Shown: positions 1 through 9,186 of the stretch, one piece after another
How the letters are laid out: the number at the start of each line of letters is the position of its first letter
Numbering within the stretch: position 1 is the first letter of the stretch
From: Calliopum simillimum
Lineage: Eukaryota; Arthropoda; Insecta; Diptera; Lauxaniidae
Length of the DNA stretch: 64,000 bases
NCBI GenBank assembly: GCA_951812925.1
Contig: OX638372.1
Location: forward strand, 73,797,407-73,861,406
Reading direction: 5' to 3'
Made by a program: the position numbers and the translations under genes
The notes under the pieces: generated by a model
What the model was told of the DNA's origin: nothing
The model's input: the letters and a program-made list of their open reading frames with translations, nothing else
Database searches by the model: none

Positions 1-1
1 C

Positions 2-584
2 ATCTTTCAGGCAGAGATAGTTGCGATAAAAAAAAGCCGCGGAACTTTTAGTGGGAAATATCTCTTATAAAAAAATAAACATCTACGTTGATAATAAAGC
101 AGCTCTTAAAGCACTTAAAAGCAACACTACTAATTCTAAAACGGTCTCAAACTGTTACAACTCCTTGCAAAGTCTGAGCAACAGCAACTCAGTGCGATTA
201 CTGTGGGCATTGCAATATTGTGGGTAATGAAAGGACTGTCGAGCTTGCTAAGCAAAGTGTTCAGTCACGGGATGACCTTTTAATTGTAGAAGAACCACTT
301 ATGTCTTATTACGCGCGAAAAAACAAGCAAATATTAACCCTAGCGGAAAATAGATGGCTAACAAACAATAGTAACAAAACGGCCAAAATCTTCTGGGCTT
401 CTTATAACAACAAGAAAACAACATACGTACTTTCTCTAAACAGATCTAACTGCAGACTTTTGAACGGTGTTTCAACTGGACACTGTTTAATTGGACTCCA
501 TGCATATATTGTAGGATGGGTTTAATATCAAATAACTGGTGCAGAAACTGTTCCAAACTAGAAAAGGTAGAAACGGTAGAACAC
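2..584 (+). pseudogene. Non-LTR retrotransposon RNase H domain and C-terminal Cys/His motif, left part
   Basis: The reading frame, with shifts near 56 and 206, gives the RNase H domain found downstream of RT in I/LOA-type non-LTR retrotransposons. Visible pieces are FQAEIVAI, then NIYVDNKAALKALKS, then GHCNIVGNER followed by ELAKQ. A Cys-rich tail (WCRNCSKLEKVETVEH) ends exactly where the foldback element begins. The protein would cleave RNA in RNA-DNA hybrids during retrotransposition. The reverse transcriptase must lie before position 1. Frameshifts near 56, 206 and 515 make it a pseudogene. The same frame resumes at 5274 after two inserted transposons. Clade assignment beyond RNase H-bearing non-LTR element is uncertain. 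Confidence 0.8.
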
Positions 585-592
585 GGCGACGG

Positions 593-1020
593 GATGTTAG
601 CACCCCATTTATGGAATTTCGGGAAACCACTTATGCTATTCAAAAGGTCATAAAATGGTCAAAAAAGGTCAGTTGGTTTGGCTAATTGGTCAGCGATGGG
701 GAGTTTTTAAAAAAAATTTTTAAAAATTTTCAAGGTCAAGGATATGTTAGCACCCCATTTATGGAATTTCGAGAAACCAATTATGTCATTCTAAAGGTCA
801 TAAAATGGTCAAAAAAGGTCAGTTGGTTTGGCTAATTGGTCAGTGATAGGTTATTTTTAAAAAATTTTTTTAACAATTTTCAAGGTCATTGGAGATGTTA
901 GCACCCCATTTATGGAATTTCGAGAAACCAATTATGTCATTCGAAAGGTCAACAAATTGTCAAAAAAGGTCAGTTGGTTTCGCTAATTGGTCAGCGATAG
1001 GGAATTTTTCAAAAATTTTT
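593..1020 (+). repeat. Three tandem units of about 150 bp in the left FB-1 arm
   Basis: The block GTTAGCACCCCATTTATGG recurs at about 596, 746 and 896, each time followed by the same run containing GGTCAAAAAAGGTCAGTTGG. The right arm (3520-3800) carries two inverted units. Unequal numbers of subrepeats in the two arms are typical of Foldback-type elements and suggest unequal exchange. Confidence 0.85.
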
Positions 1021-1749
1021 TTCAAGAAACCTAAAATTTAGAAAAAAACGTTTTTTCAAAATAACTTCAGAACGGTTCATCCTAGAAAAAAATTTGGAAC
1101 GTTCAATTCCCTATAAGGGTCTCTTCAAACTGTTTTTTCGTCAGACTTACCCTTCATGAAATGCGCACTTCTATTTTCAATTTTGAATTTACAGGATTTT
1201 TTAGATTTGAAAAAAAAAAACAGGCACAATTAACTGTTAATTCAAAAATCTTTGTTGGGTGCTGTTTTCAATAATTTTAAAAAATTTATGTTTTCTTTTT
1301 TATTAATTTTGCATGGGGCCAAGACTTCTTATGCACATGCCAAATTTTTTTATTTTGCAACTATGAATTAGATTCTGATGCAAATTTTTCCACTTACTTT
1401 CATTCAGTTTCGGTTTCAACGTTAAAATCTAAGTTGAAAATTCCTTGGGATATATCTGCGGTGAATTTCGACTCAGCCAAAGCAACTTGTTGTATTGATA
1501 TGATTTTGGCACTGTTGGAAAGGTGTTGTTGCGTAGTATCAACTTTTAGGCTAATTTTTTGCAAAAAATTATCTTGTTCAAAAGTTATGACCTTTTAAAT
1601 GGAAACATATAAAATACAACATACAAAATGTATCAAAAATTTCATCTTTTTAAAAAAAAAAAATTTATTTTAAGAATTTTTTTTTTTAAGTGTGTTACTT
1701 AATGGCATTTATATATTGAAATTGATTTTTTAATTGAACTTTTAGTCAT

Positions 1750-1922
1750 ATATTTGCAAAGATCGATTTACATATAAATCTATCAATGCATTTTCTAACA
1801 CATAATTATGACAAATCAAGGAACGGATTAAAAACACGGCTATAGTGACATGTGCTTCGCCTTTCGCCACAAAGACTCATCAGACTATTTTTGTTGTAAT
1901 TATAATTATATTTATTTCACTA
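1750..1922 (-). repeat. Inverted block Y, left copy, containing the minus-strand hammerhead
   Basis: This block is the near-identical reverse complement of 2299-2475. Outward of the hammerhead both copies share the run from GTGTTTTTAATCCG to AAATCGATCTTTGC. A related block starting AAATCGATCTTTGC recurs at 1924-2020 and, inverted, at about 1665-1765. The arrangement looks like a tandem repeat unit that was rearranged into a palindrome. Confidence 0.7.
1840..1888 (-). ncRNA. Hammerhead ribozyme motif, minus strand copy
   Basis: Read on the minus strand: ATAGT (helix I), CTGATGA (core), GTCTTT-gtggcg-AAAGGC (helix II with one G.U pair), GAAG (GAAA in the canonical core), a tiny helix III within CACATGTC, then ACTAT (helix I). 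Helix I is a perfect 5 bp. The cleavage triplet is GTC, with the predicted cut between 1847 and 1846. The GAAG variant should allow a G.U pair at 15.1-16.1. Helix III is only 2-3 bp and its sequence ACATGT is palindromic, as in minimal retroelement hammerheads thought to act as dimers. Activity is inferred, not shown. Confidence 0.68.
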
Positions 1923-2170
1923 AATCGATCTTTGCAAATATGTGACTAAAAGTTCAATTAAAAAATCAATTTCAATATATAAATATCATTAAGTAACACA
2001 CTTAAGAAAAAAAATTCTTAAAGTTATTTGGGAGAACACGCCCTGATAAGGTGGAAACACCTGCAATCGGTATTGAATTTGTTCCAAAGGAACAACTATA
2101 CCAAATATCAATAAATAACACAAACAACAATTATGATATATCAATACGTATTAACACACAAAACAAAAAC

Positions 2171-2245
2171 TGGCAAAAAGTCGGCTTCGCAGCCGGGACT
2201 TCTGCTACCAACCTGGAGATCCTTGGTTCGAGTCCCGCCCAGACC
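2171..2245 (+). other. tRNA-like segment with an exact pol III B box
   Basis: GGTTCGAGTCC at about 2225 matches the B-box consensus GGTTCGANTCC exactly, and a weak A-box-like TGGCAAAAAG lies about 53 bp upstream at 2171. A T run follows at 2273. I cannot fold a proper acceptor stem or T stem, so this is not a functional tRNA gene. It could be the head of a tRNA-derived SINE or a decayed tRNA. It lies in the loop between the two hammerhead-bearing arms. Confidence 0.35.
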
Positions 2246-2298
2246 AAAAACACAAAAAGTTTTCAAAACTTGCAATTTTTTTAATTATAATTAATTTC

Positions 2299-2475
2299 GT
2301 AAAATAAATATAATTATAATTACAACAAAAATAGCCTGATGAGTCTTTGTGGCGAAAGACGAAACACATGTCACTATAGCCGTGTTTTTAATCCGTTCCT
2401 TGATTTGTCATAATTATGTGTTAGAAAATGCATTGATAGATTTATATGTAAATCGATCTTTGCAAAAAGAACTAT
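2299..2475 (+). repeat. Inverted block Y, right copy, containing the plus-strand hammerhead
   Basis: This is the partner of 1750-1922, with only a few differences across about 174 bp. A transcript crossing both copies could form a long duplex, which would compete with folding of the two ribozymes. Confidence 0.7.
2331..2379 (+). ncRNA. Hammerhead ribozyme motif, plus strand copy
   Basis: Core CTGATGA is at 2336-2342. Helix II pairs GTCTTT (2343-2348) with AAAGAC (2355-2360) perfectly, with the conserved closing G-C. GAAA follows at 2361-2364, then a short helix III within CACATGTC with cleavage triplet GTC (cut predicted after 2372). Helix I pairs ATAG with CTAT; the first pair is C.A here but T-A in the inverted copy. 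All catalytic-core bases are canonical. The minimal palindromic helix III resembles the type I hammerheads of Penelope-like elements and retrozymes. The host element here is a DNA foldback, which is unexpected. Confidence 0.72.
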
Positions 2476-3813
2476 CCAGCGAGGGTTTATTCATCCACAT
2501 AAGGCTAGTCAATTCAAAGTTATGTCCATTTGAATGAAGACAAATAAAAACTTCATACAAATTAAATATATAAGAAATTAAATCTTCCTAGAAAAAAAAA
2601 ACTGTTACTTTTGAATTTTTTTTTATAGCTCATCAAAAGGCCCAACGCAGGTCTTTTTTTCAAGATACGGCTAGCCATTTCAAAGTTATGACATTTTAAA
2701 TGAAAGCAGAGGAGAACTGTTGGGTGAAAAAATATTTAAGGCAAACTTCAACAAAAAATTTTTATTTTTTTTTTTCAATGAGTTCTAGTGAAACACTTTA
2801 GATTACCATTATTTAGTATAAAAAAACTGCCCAAGGCATATGAGCTATAAAAAAAATCCAAAAGTTTTTTTTTTTTCTAGGAGGAGTTAATTCCTAATAT
2901 ACTTTGTATAAAATTTTTATGTCTTTATTCAAAAGGACATAACTTTAAAATGACTAGTCGTATCTGGATAAAAAATCTTAAAAGTAAATTTTTTTTTTTT
3001 CAAAAAATATGAAATTTTTGGAAGATTTCGTATAAGTTTTTACTTGTTTTCATTCAAAAGATCATAACTTTTGAACCAGATGACCTTTTCCAAAAATTAG
3101 CCAAGGCATTTATACTACGTTATTACATCGTTTGAACGGTGCTAAAATCATAGCAATACAACAAGTTGTTCTGAAGTTATACATTTTCAAAGACAATCTC
3201 GCAACAGCGAAAAAAACCCAAAACTTCAAACGATTTTTGGCTGAGTCAAAATTCACTTTAGATATATGGTCCCAAGGAGTTTTTAACATAAATTTTAACG
3301 TAGAATCCGAAACTGAATGAAAGTAAGTGGAAAAAAAAATGTGATCTTCTCTAATGTATGTATGCGATATCTCATTAAGGGTAAGTCCGACGAAAAAACA
3401 GTTTGAAGAAACCATTATAGGGAATTGAACGTTCCAAATTTTTTTCTAGGATGAACCGTTCTGAAGTTATTTTGAAAAAACGGTTTTTTTCTGAATTTTA
3501 GGTTTCTTGAAAAAATATCTTTAAAAAATTTTTGAAAATTCGCTATCGCTGACCAATTACCGAAACCAACAGACCTTTTTTGACAATTTGTTGACCTTTC
3601 GAATGACATAATTGGTTTCTCGAAATTCCATAAATGGGGTGCTAACATATCCTTGACCTTGAAAATTTTTAAAATTTTTTTTTAAAAATTCCCCATCGCT
3701 GACCAATTAGCCAAACCAACTGACCTTTTTTGACCATTTTATGACCTTTTGAATAGCATAAGTGGTTTCCCAAAATTCCATAAATGGGGTGCTAACATCC
3801 CGTCGCCGTAGAA

Positions 3814-5273
3814 CACGGGGGTTCAAAACATTTTTTAACCCTCAAGTTGCATCACTCGGAAAGTTTTTATATTTTCGTGTTCAGCGTACTTTCCTTATCA
3901 CATAAAAAAAAAAAATTAAGAAAATCCGTCGGGCTCTTTTTTTTAAATCGAATTTTCCGTTTTTGGCAAAGTTGAGTTAAGTCAAAAATAACATGCGAAA
4001 ACTAAAATCAATAAAAAGGAACACGAATAGTCATTTCTAACTAACTTTTGGATGCTGAATTCAAATCCGTTAACAAAATTGATCTATCGCTACAGAATTT
4101 TGAGGTATCCTAACACAATAATTACCAAAATATAAGATTTTTCATGATTTTTTCCTACTTTTGAGGTTATGTAACACTACAGTGTAATACTTTGTCATGA
4201 AACCTGTTATGTTAGTCAAAAGCACATATCTTTGCGTACAGAACTTTTTTTAAATTATATCAATATCTTTTTTTTTCTTGGAGTTATCCTAACCTAAAAA
4301 TTTAAAAAGAAACAAAAACAAGATTTTCGACTACGTTGAAGGCTACATAGAGAACGCACAAAATTTTTCTGCTCTTTTATACAAACTGAATTACTTACTA
4401 TTGGGTGTACAACTTAAAAACCGGAATTTTTTAGCGAAATTTAATGCTTTATTGTGGAAAAATACAATACAATCCCTCGTCTTCAAAATCAGCCATCGAG
4501 TGGTCACCTACGAATTTTTCCTTCTTCGTCACAACAATTTTAAGCAAACTAACTTTTTAACTTCAGTGTATTCCTTGTTTTGGCATAAAGTTTTTGTATT
4601 TCTTGATGTCATATTAAAGAGCTCATAACTTTGTAAAGCAAAATCGTAGATGACTATTTGATAGCTCATTTTGAAGACAATAAATGATTATAAGTGATGC
4701 AGTTTGTATAAAAGACCAAAAAAATTTCATGCGTTCTCTATGTAACCTCCAACGTTGTTGAAAATCTTGTTTTTGTTTCTTTTTAAATATTTAGGTAAGG
4801 ATAACTCCAAGAAAAAAAAAGATATTGATATAATTTAAAAAGAGTTTTGTACGCAAAGATATGTGCTTTTGACTAACATAACAGGTTTCATGACAAAGTA
4901 TTACACTGTCGTGTTACATAACCTCAAAAGTAGGAAAAAATCATGAAAAATCTTATATTTTGGTAATTATTGGGTTAGGATACCTCAAAATTCTGTAGCG
5001 ATAGATCAATTTTGTTAACGGATTTGAATTCAGCATCCAAAAGTTAGTTAGAAATGACTATTCGTGTTCCTTTTTATTGATTTAAGTTTTCGCATGTTTT
5101 TTTTGACTTAACTCAACTTTGCCAAAAACGGAAAATTCGATTTAAAAAAAGCGCCCGACGGATTTTCTTAATTTTTTTTTTTTATGTGATAAGGAAAGTA
5201 TCCTGAACACGGAAATATAAAAACTTTCCGAGTGATGCAACTTGTGGGTTAAAAAATGTTTTGAACCCCCGTG
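3814..5273 (+). mobile_element. Palindromic CAC-GTG element, family 1, copy a (4-bp TSD AGAA)
   Basis: Both ends read CACGGGGGTTCAAAACATTT in inverted orientation and arms of roughly 0.6 kb flank a non-palindromic centre. AGAA flanks both ends (3810-3813 and 5274-5277). The insertion lies inside the right target duplication of FB-1, so it is younger than FB-1. Arms contain two GATATCCTAACC-like boxes. Compared with copies b and c it has about 70 extra bases in the centre (near 4402-4470). There is no coding sequence. CAC termini with 4-bp duplications suggest a Chapaev/CACTA-related transposase in trans (inference). Confidence 0.85.
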
Positions 5274-5541
5274 AGAACATGACATTTACCATTGCCCAGC
5301 GCTAGCCAGACGCAGAATGGCTACTCTTGTGCAGGCTATGTTCGGCTCCATAAATGAGGTAGCAGGAATAGCATTATCAAAACTAATGATTTTCGCTTTA
5401 AAAACTGCAACTTTCGATATTGATGATAGTTATGAAGCCAGAACAATACCATTCTCCTTAGTTTGTGATAACGCTATGGACCTAGCCGGTCTATGTGAGG
5501 TTTTTGCTCTTCGCAATAATCGCCACCCTAACCTTACCTAG
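5274..5541 (+). pseudogene. Non-LTR retrotransposon C-terminal segment, right part
   Basis: The frame left at 584 continues here. The start gives HCPALARRRMATLVQAMFGS, the CP-containing tail that follows the Cys-rich motif in RNase H-bearing non-LTR elements, and the ORF ends at a TAG at 5539-5541. Removing the two nested elements and one target duplication leaves the frame intact across the junction, which fixes the insertion site. Confidence 0.8.
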
Positions 5542-6479
5542 GAGGTACTCGTAATTTAAAAAACTGTAAGCTTGTCCAAGAACTGTAACTTACAGCTTTG
5601 TTTAAATTTAGCAGTTGTGGTTTTTATAGCGAAATTACAACCGGCTGTTAATCCCAATGCCACAATTATATTGCTCTGATATCGTCAGCAAAGTAAACGA
5701 AACAAGCAACTCAAAACTCATGAACTATTGCAACGTATACAACGGACATCGAACGAACTGAACACGGGTTGAGTGGCACGAATTGAGTTGTTCGAGTTTA
5801 ACTCGTTTTCTATGGTGAAACCAGCCATTGCACACCAAGCCAGGGATAGATAGACATAGCAGAAAGATAATTGAAAGCTCAATTGAGCTACGGAATGTCG
5901 ACCACTGAATTAAAGCTAAAGATAATATCGCTGATTTACATCATACCGCGTTATACCACTCTTAGGCAAAGAAATTTTTGAAGAAAATCTTCCAATTTAT
6001 AGGCAAGAGAGAAAAACGAAAAGGGACTCGTGAATTCGTTTCCTTTCTCTCCTTTTATTGGCACAAGTCAAAGAATATATCGCTCATTTACTACAAGAAA
6101 GGCACGCATAAAAAAACGCGATATTTGAGTTACTGATGCAGAATTATTCACTATATCATGTTACATATTGTGTAATTTCAAGTTAATATCTTTTACGGTC
6201 ACCGTTTGAGAACAAAATTACTTTTTCTTTTTTCTACAAGGTGGTCTATTGAAAACTTAAAACTTATTGTCTGCAAAGTCAAGTTTTTTGACTTGTGCCG
6301 TTCTTGTAGTAAATATTTGAGGAACTCCCATCGTGCTCTCGAATCTATTTGAAGATTTAAAATTGGGTTCTGACAAGAGATAACGCTGAAGAACAAAGTT
6401 AATTGTGCGACTATTTATCTATTTTTTTAAAAAAAATTGTGCGTCCTTCAATTATGCATAAGGAAGGGTTGGACTCCGA
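5542..6479. other. No recognisable gene; probable retrotransposon 3' flank
   Basis: AT-rich sequence with no supported ORF. It presumably contains the 3' UTR of the preceding non-LTR copy. A weak inverted pair near 6068-6105 and 6284-6318 (CACAAGTCAA / TTGACTTGTG plus TTTACTACAAGAA) hints at a decayed palindromic element. Confidence 0.4.
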
Positions 6480-6746
6480 TTCTAAATTCCAAAGAAATAT
6501 AAATTGACGGCACGAAAATAGAGTCTGGTGTAGATGATGAGTTCTTTTCCAAGGACTTGAATAGCAACGAGTCTTTAGCTGTACCCCGTTACTGCAAGGT
6601 ATTTTAAGCGGAAATTCTGGCTGTGTTGAAGGCATGCCAAATTATTAAACCCAAAATTTATGAATATAATGATACGTTTGGGTCCAATATTACTAAGTCT
6701 CGCTTAGCCCTCAATAGCCCTACAGAAAATTCCTATGTAATCTTAC
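6480..6746 (+). pseudogene. Second non-LTR RNase H relic, N-terminal half
   Basis: The frame from 6506 gives DGTKIESGV (first catalytic Asp region of RNase H) and, after an in-frame TAA at 6605-6607, AEILAVLKACQII, the conserved helix with the catalytic Glu. It ends at the MITE boundary at 6746 and resumes at 7295. Sequence and C terminus differ from the copy at 1-5541, so this is a different family of RNase H-bearing non-LTR elements. Confidence 0.75.
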
Positions 6747-7285
6747 GGTGCCGTGACATAGTCCCCACGGACATAATCCCCATTTACGAAATGGGGATAA
6801 TGTCCGCCAATAATTCGGACATAATCCCCAGGAAAAAACGGACACAATCCCCATAACGATATTTTTTTATTGACAACAGCCGCAGCTTAGGATTTACAAC
6901 TCCCAAAAATTCCAATACCGTTTCCGCGGCGGCCTTCAGCCGCTGATCAGTCTATCATAGATCAAACACCTAGTTTGCTAGCCACAGTAATTTAACATAA
7001 AAGTAGGGGTAAGTGGGCGGCCTGCGGCCGCAGCTCAAGATTTAAAACTCCCAAAAATCCAACCGTGGCTTCGCGGCGGCCTTCGGCCGCGGATCAGTCT
7101 ATAACGTCCAACACTATATAAATGGATTACTGCAAAAATTTTGTTCAATCTTAATTAAATTTTTCGGTCATAATCCCCATTTTGGTCATTTTGGTCCCCC
7201 ATTGGGATTATGTCCGAAAAATTTGCGAACATAATCCCCATTTATGAAGTGGGAATTATGTCCGTTGGGATTATATCCGGTAACC
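6747..7285. mobile_element. 539-bp MITE with 9-bp target duplication (Mutator-like)
   Basis: Flanked by the perfect 9-bp duplication TAATCTTAC (6738-6746 and 7286-7294). Ends are imperfect inverted repeats (GGTGCCGTGACATAGTCCCC and GGTTACCGGATATAATCCC). The subterminal parts hold many copies of GACATAATCCCCAT. The interior carries a direct repeat of about 90 bp (near 6873 and 7022) with a GC-rich GCGGCGGCCTTC core. A 9-bp duplication points to the Mutator superfamily, but no transposase is present. It splits an RNase H reading frame. Confidence 0.82.
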
Positions 7286-7294
7286 TAATCTTAC

Positions 7295-7718
7295 AATATG
7301 TTGGGTTACCGGACACAGAAATTTCGTTGGTAATGAAAAGGCTGACGAACTTGCTAGGAAAGGTTCTTCAACTGACATAATTTTTGAAACAAAGATTATG
7401 AAACTACTTGCATTAATAAGAGCCAACTGACTCTAAATGTCAAGGGCGACATGGTAGAACACGTAAAATTATCTCATTAGATAGGCTAAATCTCAGAATT
7501 CTAGATTGGGGCTCACTGACGCACGAGATCTTTTTAAAAGTTGTAAAAATCCTGACGTCGAAGAGTCCATTTTTCGTTTCTTTTGTGAATGACCAGCGTT
7601 GGTTAAACGACGTTATAAGGTGTTCGCAAGTCACTTCTTCGACTTTCTTGAAGATATCGCTGAAAGGAGTCCCAAATACATTTTGGAGTTTATAAATATT
7701 TCTAAATGGTTCATGTAG
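7295..7718 (+). pseudogene. Second non-LTR RNase H relic, C-terminal half
   Basis: GNEKADELARKG at about 7321-7359 is the conserved RNase H motif. Further on comes a decayed Cys-rich tail, ending with ILEFINISKWF just before the palindromic element at 7719. An in-frame TGA replaces a residue in the CP motif region near 7589, and more stops occur between 7395 and 7500. The element's 3' UTR continues at 9109. Confidence 0.75.
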
Positions 7719-9108
7719 CACGGGGGTTCAAAACATTTTTTAACCCCTAAGTTGCATCACTCGGAAAGTTTTTATATTTTCTTGTTCAGGGTACTTTCCT
7801 TATCATATAAAATAAAAATTAAGAAAATCCGTCGGGCGCTTTTTTTTAAATCGAATTTTCCGTTTTTGGCAAAAATGAGTTAAGTCAAAAATAACATGCG
7901 AAAACTAAAATCAATAAAAAGGAACACGAATAGTCATTTCTAACTACCTTTTGGATGCTGAATTCAAATCCGTTGACAAAATCGATCCATCCCTACAGAA
8001 TTTTGAGATATCCTAACCCAAAAACTACCAAATTATAAGATTTTTCGTGATTTCTTCCTACTTTTGAGGTTATGTCACACGACAGTGTAATACTTTGTCA
8101 TAAAACCTGTTATGTAAGTCAAAAGCACATATCTTTTCACACAAAACTCTTTTTAAATTATATCAATATCTCTTTTTTTTTCTTGGAGTTATCATAACCT
8201 AAAAATTTAAAAAGAAACAAACACAAGATTTTCAACTACTTTGGAGGCTACATAGAGAACGCACGAAATTTTTCTGCTCTGTTATACTAACTGAATTACT
8301 TACTACAATTTCTCGTCTTCAAAATCAGCCATCGAGTGGTCTCTTACGAATTTTCCCTTCTTCGTCACAACAATTTTAAGCAAACTAACTTTTTAGCTTC
8401 AGTGTATTACTTGTTTTGGCATAACGTTATTGTGTTTCGTGATGTCATATTAAAGAGCTCATAACTTTGTATAGAAAAATCGTAGATGACTATGTGATGG
8501 CTCATTTTGAAGACTATAAATGATTATAAGTGATGCAGTTTGTATAAAAGACCAAAAAAATTTCATGCGTTCTCTATGTAGCCTCCAAAGTAGTCAAAAA
8601 TCTTGTTTTTGTTTCTTTTTAAATTTTTAGGTTAGGATAACTCCAAGAAAAAAAAAGATATTGATATAATTTAAAAAGAGTTTTGTACGCAAAGATATGT
8701 GCTTTTGACTTACATAACAGGTTTTATAACAAAATATTACAATGTCGTGTTACATAGCCTTAAAAGTAGGAAAAAATCACGAATAATCTTATATTTTGGT
8801 AGTTTTTGGGTTAGGATATCTCAAAATTCTGTAGCGATAGATCGATTTTGTTAACGGATTTGAATTCAGCATACAAAATTTAGTTAGAAATATTTATTCG
8901 TGTTCCTTTTTATTGATTTTAGTTTTCGCATGTAATTTTGACTTAACTCAACTTTGCCAAAAACGGAAAATTCGATTTAAAAAAAAAGCGCCCGACGGAT
9001 TTTCTTAATTTTTTTTTTAAATGATAAGGAAAGTACCCTGAACAAGAAAATATAAAAACTTTCCGAGTGATGCAACTTGAGGGTTAAAAAATGTTTTGAA
9101 CCCCCGTG
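7719..9108 (+). mobile_element. Palindromic CAC-GTG element, family 1, copy b (4-bp TSD GTAG)
   Basis: Same family as 3814-5273 with the same terminal CACGGGGG, 1390 bp, flanked by GTAG at 7715-7718 and 9109-9112. It sits at the end of the retrotransposon coding region. The central unique segment (about 8290-8540) has the same orientation as in copy a. No ORF is supported. Confidence 0.85.
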
Positions 9109-9186
9109 GTAGGTTGACAGCGAAGTTATATATCGGGTATAAAATGGGCCTAATCGAGGCCTAAGTAACGATGGCAACTGCCATCT
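9109..9186 (+). pseudogene. 3' UTR remnant of the second non-LTR element
   Basis: After removal of the palindromic element this stretch follows the retrotransposon stop region. It contains GGGCCTAATCGAGGCCTAAG. The boundary with the following DD37E transposon near 9187 is approximate. Confidence 0.4.

Larger units (their letters stand above)
585..3807. mobile_element. Foldback element FB-1 with long compound inverted arms and a 7-9 bp target duplication
   Basis: The ends are inverted: GGCGACGGGATGTTAGC at the left and its complement ending GTCGCC at the right. Arms extend to about 1580 on the left and from about 3090 on the right. The flanks repeat GTAGAACA. A perfect TAGAACA 7-mer is obtained if the element starts one base earlier (584); a 9-bp reading has one mismatch. 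The arms hold tandem units of about 150 bp (three left, two right), as in Drosophila Foldback elements. The middle holds smaller inverted blocks, including two hammerhead motifs. No transposase is visible. The element interrupts a retrotransposon reading frame, so its limits are firm. Confidence 0.8.

Noticed and set aside
6873..7110. GC-rich GCGGCGGCCTTC blocks considered as a CpG-type promoter
   Set aside because: They are direct repeats internal to the 539-bp MITE.
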